64,000 nucleotides of DNA, taken from contig NBAZ01000001.1 in the NCBI GenBank assembly GCA_002794735.1, positions 620,001 to 684,000 on the forward strand, written 5' to 3'. Shown piece after piece: positions 58,697 through 64,000 of this stretch (position 1 is its first letter; each line of letters begins with the position of its first letter). The notes below the pieces were generated by a model. That model made no database searches. It was not told the origin of the DNA and saw only the letters and a list, made by a program, of their open reading frames with translations. The translations under genes and the position numbers were made by a program. The stretch is from Pyrrhoderma lamaoense. Lineage: Eukaryota > Basidiomycota > Agaricomycetes > Hymenochaetales > Hymenochaetaceae.

Positions 58697-59522
58697 TCAG
58701 TTTATTTTCTTGGAGGATGATGTACCGTAATAGTATCTTTTCCGACCGATTCCCAAAAACCAAGCGAGACTAGAAATTAATCAGAAAAGACAAGAGACGC
58801 ATAACGGAAAGAGATCTGACCGCCCGCTTAGTAAAAGAACAACTGTTGTGATATTGCCATGAGTCATAGAGTTCCATGATTGAGGGCTATATCGAATAGA
58901 CGGTGGGAGTCCAATCAAAGTTACTAGGATACTGGTTTTTTTATCAAATCATGAACATATGGAATACTTTCTAAATGGCATAGCAGTACATACTGAGTGA
59001 CCTATAGCGAAAGAATTGTCACGTCTCTTCGCGGGGATCAATTATGTCACGAGAACAAGCACATACATCAGCTATAGCAAGCGCAGTCAAACTTGCACCT
59101 AGGATACGTTCCTGTGCAGCAGGGTCATGGGGTAATGAATCGCGAATTGCACGAAACACCAGGCTTGATATCAGCCCAAGTAAAAGGTAGCCTTTTCATT
59201 ATAGAGATATGATCAATAAAAGTATCCACTTTGAAAGACTTCAGTATTATTACGTACAGTTAGTCAGTTGCATGACAGCCATTGATGAACGAGGGTCCAA
59301 AGGGGAAGATTCATTCGCATATCCTGGTATTAACTCATTGAAAAACCAAGTAGCTCCTGGAAAAGACCACGTAAAGATAGCAGGGAGAATAGTTGATACT
59401 AAGTTCAGATGTGTGAGTGAATCACAATAGCAGGTAAGTACTTTGGCAGACTTACTAGGTTCGAGATGCAAAAAAAGGATATTATAAAAACCAGGAAGAG
59501 CAGAAAATGAGGTACTAGGCAT
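58697..59522 (-). CDS. Small four-helix integral membrane protein, fungal DUF7704-like
   Basis: Six exons: 59522-59456, 59398-59258, 59191-59067, an 8-nt micro-exon 59001-58994, 58931-58821 and 58769-58697. All junctions are GT-AG and keep frame, giving 174 residues. It starts MPSTSFSALPGFYNILFLHLEP and continues with STILPAIFTWSFPGA, NCYLLLGLISSLVFRAIRDS, AAQERILGASLTALAIADVT, HILVTLIGLPP, MTHGNITTVVLLLSGRLAWF and GIGRKRYYYGTSSSKKIN. There are about four hydrophobic helices and a basic C-terminal tail. The layout resembles the uncharacterised fungal DUF7704 family, known to me only from memory; function unknown. ORF scanning misses it because of the exon sizes. Confidence 0.75.
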
Positions 59523-60229
59523 ATGGTAGACAGAAGGTGATGATACTACTTAGAATTATCAAGAATAACGCTGTAAAAGTTGTTATAGTTAATGCACTCA
59601 CGGTTCATGTGATGTTACTTACTTAAGCTGAATGCAGTTGCCCGTGGGAATATTATTCATTAGAGCAACTCCGTTATCCAAATTCAAGAAGTTGAAAAAC
59701 GTCATATATGCCCAAATTCACGTACAAACATTCTGAGTCAATATGGAGATATTGTAATACCTACATCGCTACCCGGTAATTACCATGGGCCAACATGAGT
59801 TCTACGATTTTGAACACGGACGATGGGATATGTCACATTCAAGAAGCAGATAGCATGAGAACTAACATCTCTACTTTTCCTACTAAAATCCCAGAGAAAA
59901 CGGAATGAGTCAGCTTTCAGTCTCTGCTATATAACAACATGATGATTGAGCTTCGCTTTACTTGAGTCATCCGGCTCCGCTGTACATGTATCACGGCACT
60001 TTGAAAGCCGGCTATGGTAAGACGTAGCAGCGATAAACATTGTTACACATACGTAAGTAGTATTTCAGAGTATATTGGCCGTGTTAGCTAGCTTAGGCTT
60101 ACAAAAAGTCATCGGATCCGTAATTACGCGATTTTATACTAGTAACTAGTATCAGTTCTAATGTTTCAATTGCTTTGACTCCTAGCCTTCTAATTTTACG
60201 AAGTTACGGAGCCGCTCACTATCTAATAG
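59523..60229. other. Divergent intergenic region, membrane protein gene / P450
   Basis: About 0.7 kb with no supported gene; it should hold both promoters. Confidence 0.4.
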
Positions 60230-62578
60230 ATGCTTTTCTTTGTAGATATAAGCCTCACTACTTCGGTCATACTGAGATTATCACCTCACTTCACTACCCA
60301 GCGCTTATTTGACATGCCTATCCGCTTCTCTGATTTCTGTTTGCTAGGCATCAGCCTGTACATCTTATGGAGACTTTTAAGGATCGTCACCAAGAGGTCA
60401 CCCTTATCAGATATTCCGGGGCCTCCAAGTGATTCTCTCATCTTTGGTAAGTTATACATATAACAGCGTATCAGTTCAACACCCTTTATATACCTAAGTT
60501 ATCCAGGAAACTTTAAAAATATCTATAATAATAATGGATGGGATTATCACCGTAGAATCTGGGATTATGGAGGAGTTGTGAAGATTAAGGGCCTATATAG
60601 GGTTCGTGAATAATAAGATTAGTCGTACCCGCATACATGATGCTTACCGACCGAGCAGAGAGATATGCTATACATTTATGACCCTTTAGCGTTATACCAT
60701 ATACTCATCAAAGATCACAGTTTCGAGGAGCCAGTGATAATATCATTGTGAGTGCTTACTTACAGTACTGTTAGTTATATCGTATGACTGAAATAGTATT
60801 CTTATAGAATGAACCATATAAGCACTGGAAAATCGCTTCTAAGCACCCTTGGAGAGGAACACAAGAAAATGAAAAAAATGCTGAATCCCGTGTTCTCTGC
60901 AAAGCACATGAGAAATTTGCTTCCAGTATTATATCCTATCGTTCATCAGGTGAGTCATTGTAGGCCCATTGTAAGACATGTGCCTGTGCTAACTGCAGCT
61001 AATCATTGAAAGCTTCGAGACGGGATTCTATCCGAAATTAGGCAAGGAAAAGAAGACATCGATGTCATGAGTTGGATGACGCGTGCAGCATTAGAGTACA
61101 TTGGCCAGGGTGGCTTGGGTCACTCTTTCAGGTCTTTCGAGCACGATGGAAAGGGAGATCTCTACGGGGACGCAATAAAGTCATTGCTGTCAGTATATTA
61201 TATATGAAGAATCCTTTTCTTAACCCTGATAAATTCTACATTAGACCACTTTCATTCCGATTATACGTTTTCCGTGATGTCATACCTTACATCAAGAATT
61301 TTGTGGCTCCTAGGTTTGGCCGTTTTCTTGTGAATAACCTACCTTTCAGTCTTCCCAGAGACTTTATGAAGGTAGTAGATACTTTGGAGGAAGCCTCAAT
61401 TCACATCCTTAAGAAGAAACGAGAAGCCCTTGCGAAGGGTGATGACCTAATCGAGGACATGACAGGAAAGGGGAAGGATATTATCAGCATACTCTGTAAG
61501 TACTGGTCAAGTACTGACACAATAATTATATCTCATGGTCTGCATTAGTAAAAGAGAATATTAACTCCGACCTTCCCGAGCATGAAATTATTGGACACAT
61601 GAAGTAAGATCGATTGAAATTTCTCTCTTCGGATTCTGAACTATTAGTACACCCTAGTGCATTCCTTTTTGCAGCCACTGACACCACAACAAGCGCACTA
61701 TCTCGTATACTGTCCCTTCTTGCAGAGAATCAGGATGTACAGGAAAAGCTGAGGGAAGAGGTAGTAGCGGCACGTAAGGAACTCGGCGATCTCGATTATG
61801 ACACATTACAAGCTTTACCATATCTCGATGCTGTTTGTCGTGAAACGTTAAGAGTGTATCCCCCAATATCCAGTGTTCCACGAGAGTAAGACGTCGCTAC
61901 CTTGCTCTCCTCGAGACGCTCCTGAGCTCTTTATTATTTTATAGGACGTTAAAAGATACTACAGTTCCAGTTTATTTTCCCATCAGATCTGCGGATGGGC
62001 TGTCTGAGATCAGGGAGGTTTTTATTCCCAAAGGAACTGAGCTATATATTTCAATATTAGCAGCAAATAGATGCAAGAAGATTTGGGGTGATGATGCCGA
62101 AGAGTGGAAACCATCTCGCTGGCTTGAACCACTTCCTGCCAGCGTTTCAGAAGCGCGTCTTCCCGGAGTTTATTCCCAAATGTATGTTTAATTTCGCCTG
62201 TTATTTGTTTCAAAGCTAACACCTTGTGTTTTTGAGGATGACTTTCCTTGGGGGCGGGAGATCCTGCATGTAAGTCGATTATAATATCAAAAAGTTAATA
62301 AGCCAAAGGTTCTAACCTTCTATTTTACTCTTCCATCTAGCGGATTCAAACTTTCGGAGATGGAAACGAGTGAGCTCACGTTTCACCATGACTTACGTGT
62401 GGTAACTAAATTTCAAAAATCAGAAATGGTCCTTTCCGTCCTCATCGAGTCCTTTTTTCTCGAGCCGGCTGCGGAAGTGTCTTGGGATATGGGCTTTATT
62501 ACTGTTCCTCGAGTCAAGGATTCCGTAGACACAATACCTAAACTTCCATTGAAGATAACAGCAGTTCCAAGAGTATAG
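60230..62578 (+). CDS. Cytochrome P450 monooxygenase
   Basis: Multi-exon P450 with an N-terminal anchor (FCLLGISLYILWRLL) followed by the proline-rich hinge IPGPPSD. Motifs in order: GEEHKKMKKMLNPVFS (helix C region, W/R replaced by M/K), MTRAALEYIGQGGLGHSF, I-helix FAATDTTTSALSR, K-helix ETLRVYPP (ExxR), PSRWLEP (PERF-like) and heme loop FLGGGRSCIGFKL with the Cys ligand split by an intron near 62272-62340. A last intron (about 62372-62426) lies inside what appears as open frame. No frame breaks were found. The ATG at 60314 gives a more usual N-terminus than the one at 60230; both are in frame. Length about 530-560 residues. ER membrane; substrate unknown. Confidence 0.9.
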
Positions 62579-62862
62579 ACTTTGCAATGGATGTTGACAT
62601 AGCAGCGTAGCATTTCTGTTAGAAGCTAGATGTTCTATCTTGTACGCAACAGCCAGATTTTCCTTGGATCATTATATCAAGAGTTATATACACATATTCT
62701 CAAAGTGATTGAATATCACACATTATTAGTATGCTTATTGGCTAAACTACGTTTTTAACACGTGACCTCGGACCTCCGATTAGTCGCTTACATTACTTCC
62801 TTCGTTATGAATAAGTCATCGTATCAATTTCTTCTGACTCCATTATACTGAGTACTGAGACT
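62579..62862. promoter_or_regulatory. NFU1 upstream region
   Basis: 284 bp between the P450 stop and the NFU1 start, both plus strand. No distinct element. Confidence 0.35.
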
Positions 62863-63782
62863 ATGTCCTTCAAAATAGTATCATCGCAGCTGAGGCTACC
62901 CCAAGCAACTAGGGCCGCAAAGAGAGCGCTAGCTCCCTCATCCTCACGATTCTTAGCATCAAGAAGACATGCATCGACGTTAGTCAATGGATGGCTTCCT
63001 CCCATTACTTCCGCTTCGTCGTCACGTTTAACGACGCCAACTGCGAATTTATCTCATCCCAGGCTTAGTGTGTACTTAATACTTCTCGTTCATATATCCC
63101 ACTACTCATCATTTACACAGCCCGATCAATGTTCATCCAAACAGAGTCTACGCCAAATGATGACTCCCTTAAATTTATCCCTGGTGTAGACGTTATGACT
63201 GAAGGCTCTGCTGAATTTCTTGACACTCGATCGGCCCTTGCTTCTCCATTAGCTCTTCGACTTATGGGCATTGAAGGCGTACGGGCGGTTTTCTATGGCC
63301 CAGATTTTGTTACTGTTTCTAAGGATCAGGACGTCCCTTGGTCCGTCATAAAACCAGAAGTTTATTCATTGCTTATGGAGCATTTTTCTTCCGGGAAGCC
63401 GCTTTTTCGAAGTGAAGAGGACAGGGATGCTGCAGGTCCTCAAGATACTAGGATTCTTGACACGGACTCGGACACTGTTGCAATGATTAAAGAGCTCCTG
63501 CAAACACGGGTGCGGCCTGCGATTATGGAAGATGGTGGTGATATAGAATATTGCGGGTTCACGGACGACGGTATCGTAAAACTCAAGCTGAAAGGAAGTT
63601 GTCGTGGCTGCTCGTCAAGTACAGTTACTCTGAAGACAGGGATTGAACGCATGATGATGCATTATATCCCTGAAGTGAAGAGTGTGGAGCAAGTTGTTGA
63701 TGAGGAGGAAAAAATCGCCCTTGAAGAATTTGAAAAGCTTGAGAAGCGTCTGCATCCTGAAAAGAAAGAGGATAATCCGTGA
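62863..63782 (+). CDS. NFU1: Mitochondrial iron-sulfur scaffold NFU1
   Basis: Two exons, 62863-63067 and 63121-63782, joined in phase 1 to read RLTRSMFIQTESTPNDDSLKF; 288 residues. Arg/Ser/Ala-rich mitochondrial targeting sequence (RAAKRALAPSSSRF, SRRHAST). The Nfu N-terminal domain (FIQTESTPNDDSLKFIPG...GIEGVRAVFYGPDFVTVSK) is followed by the NifU-like C-terminal domain (RPAIMEDGGDIEYCGF...GSCRGCSSSTVTLK), with the cluster-binding pair Cys229 and Cys232, and an acidic tail. NFU1 delivers [4Fe-4S] clusters to lipoyl synthase and respiratory enzymes. The frame is intact. Confidence 0.94.
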
Positions 63783-64000
63783 GCCCCCTCTTTAGCTACA
63801 CCGAAAGGCATTCATTTGCTGATGGCAACCTAGTATGGCTCAATATATGTCTGTCTAGATTTGATTGTCAATCCCTTCACGAGTATCTACTGCACTATTG
63901 TATAATGTCATACCTTCCTAGTACATACATCATTCATCACTTTTTTACATGGTTTCTAGTGCAATCCTAAAGACATCAATTGGTAATGTACGGGTATCTA

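Noticed and set aside
1..64000. CRISPR arrays, bacterial operons, riboswitches, prophage genes
   Set aside because: The window is clearly fungal with spliceosomal introns; no regularly spaced repeats or bacterial-type genes were seen.

Overview
This window is nuclear DNA of a filamentous basidiomycete, most likely an Agaricomycete. The support is: dense genes on both strands, many short GT-AG introns (mostly 44-65 nt), micro-exons, and proteins of basidiomycete type (copper-fist regulator with Cys-rich tail, Erf4, a multi-exon P450, an N/A/G-rich secreted protein). I cannot place it to order or species. I see no viral, plasmid or bacterial features and no convincing tRNA, rRNA or CRISPR.

Layout. 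1-15 kb: a tandem family of six related C2H2 zinc-finger genes (one on the minus strand at 688-1917, five on the plus strand from 2731 to 14929). It carries two diverged copies, in opposite orientation, of a ~0.5-kb LTR-like repeat (1-529 and 10228-10733). 15.7-21.1 kb: divergent ERF4 (Ras palmitoyltransferase subunit) and a GCN20/ABCF3-type ABC-F ATPase. 21.8-36.0 kb: three minus-strand genes, a very large coiled-coil protein, DNA topoisomerase II, and an oxysterol-binding protein. 37-40.8 kb: a diverged pair of orphan paralogues. 41.3-44.5 kb: chorismate synthase (ARO2), divergent from a SAP30-like gene. 45-46.3 kb: a secreted low-complexity protein. 48.7-54.5 kb: a membrane-anchored Ser-rich protein, the A-type Fe-S protein ISA1, and a copper-fist transcription factor. 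55.2-59.5 kb: a UBE2W-type E2, porphobilinogen deaminase (HEM3) and a small four-helix membrane protein, all minus strand. The E2 and the membrane protein show up only after splicing many tiny exons. 60.2-63.8 kb: a cytochrome P450 and the Fe-S scaffold NFU1.

The genes are mostly unrelated housekeeping functions. One loose theme is metal and cofactor metabolism in the last 14 kb: ISA1 and NFU1 (Fe-S clusters), HEM3 (heme), a P450 (heme user) and a copper-fist regulator. The accessory, probably lineage-specific part is the zinc-finger array. It shows two alternating promoter types, a chimeric member, fast-changing finger regions behind a near-constant N-terminus, and an inversion.

A quality warning matters for every gene model. 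More than fifteen single-base losses interrupt otherwise conserved frames, including in genes expected to be essential (TOP2, ARO2). Most lie in short homopolymers, and nearly all that I could resolve are losses. This looks like uncorrected long-read or homopolymer error, so frameshifts here should not be read as pseudogenes without checking.
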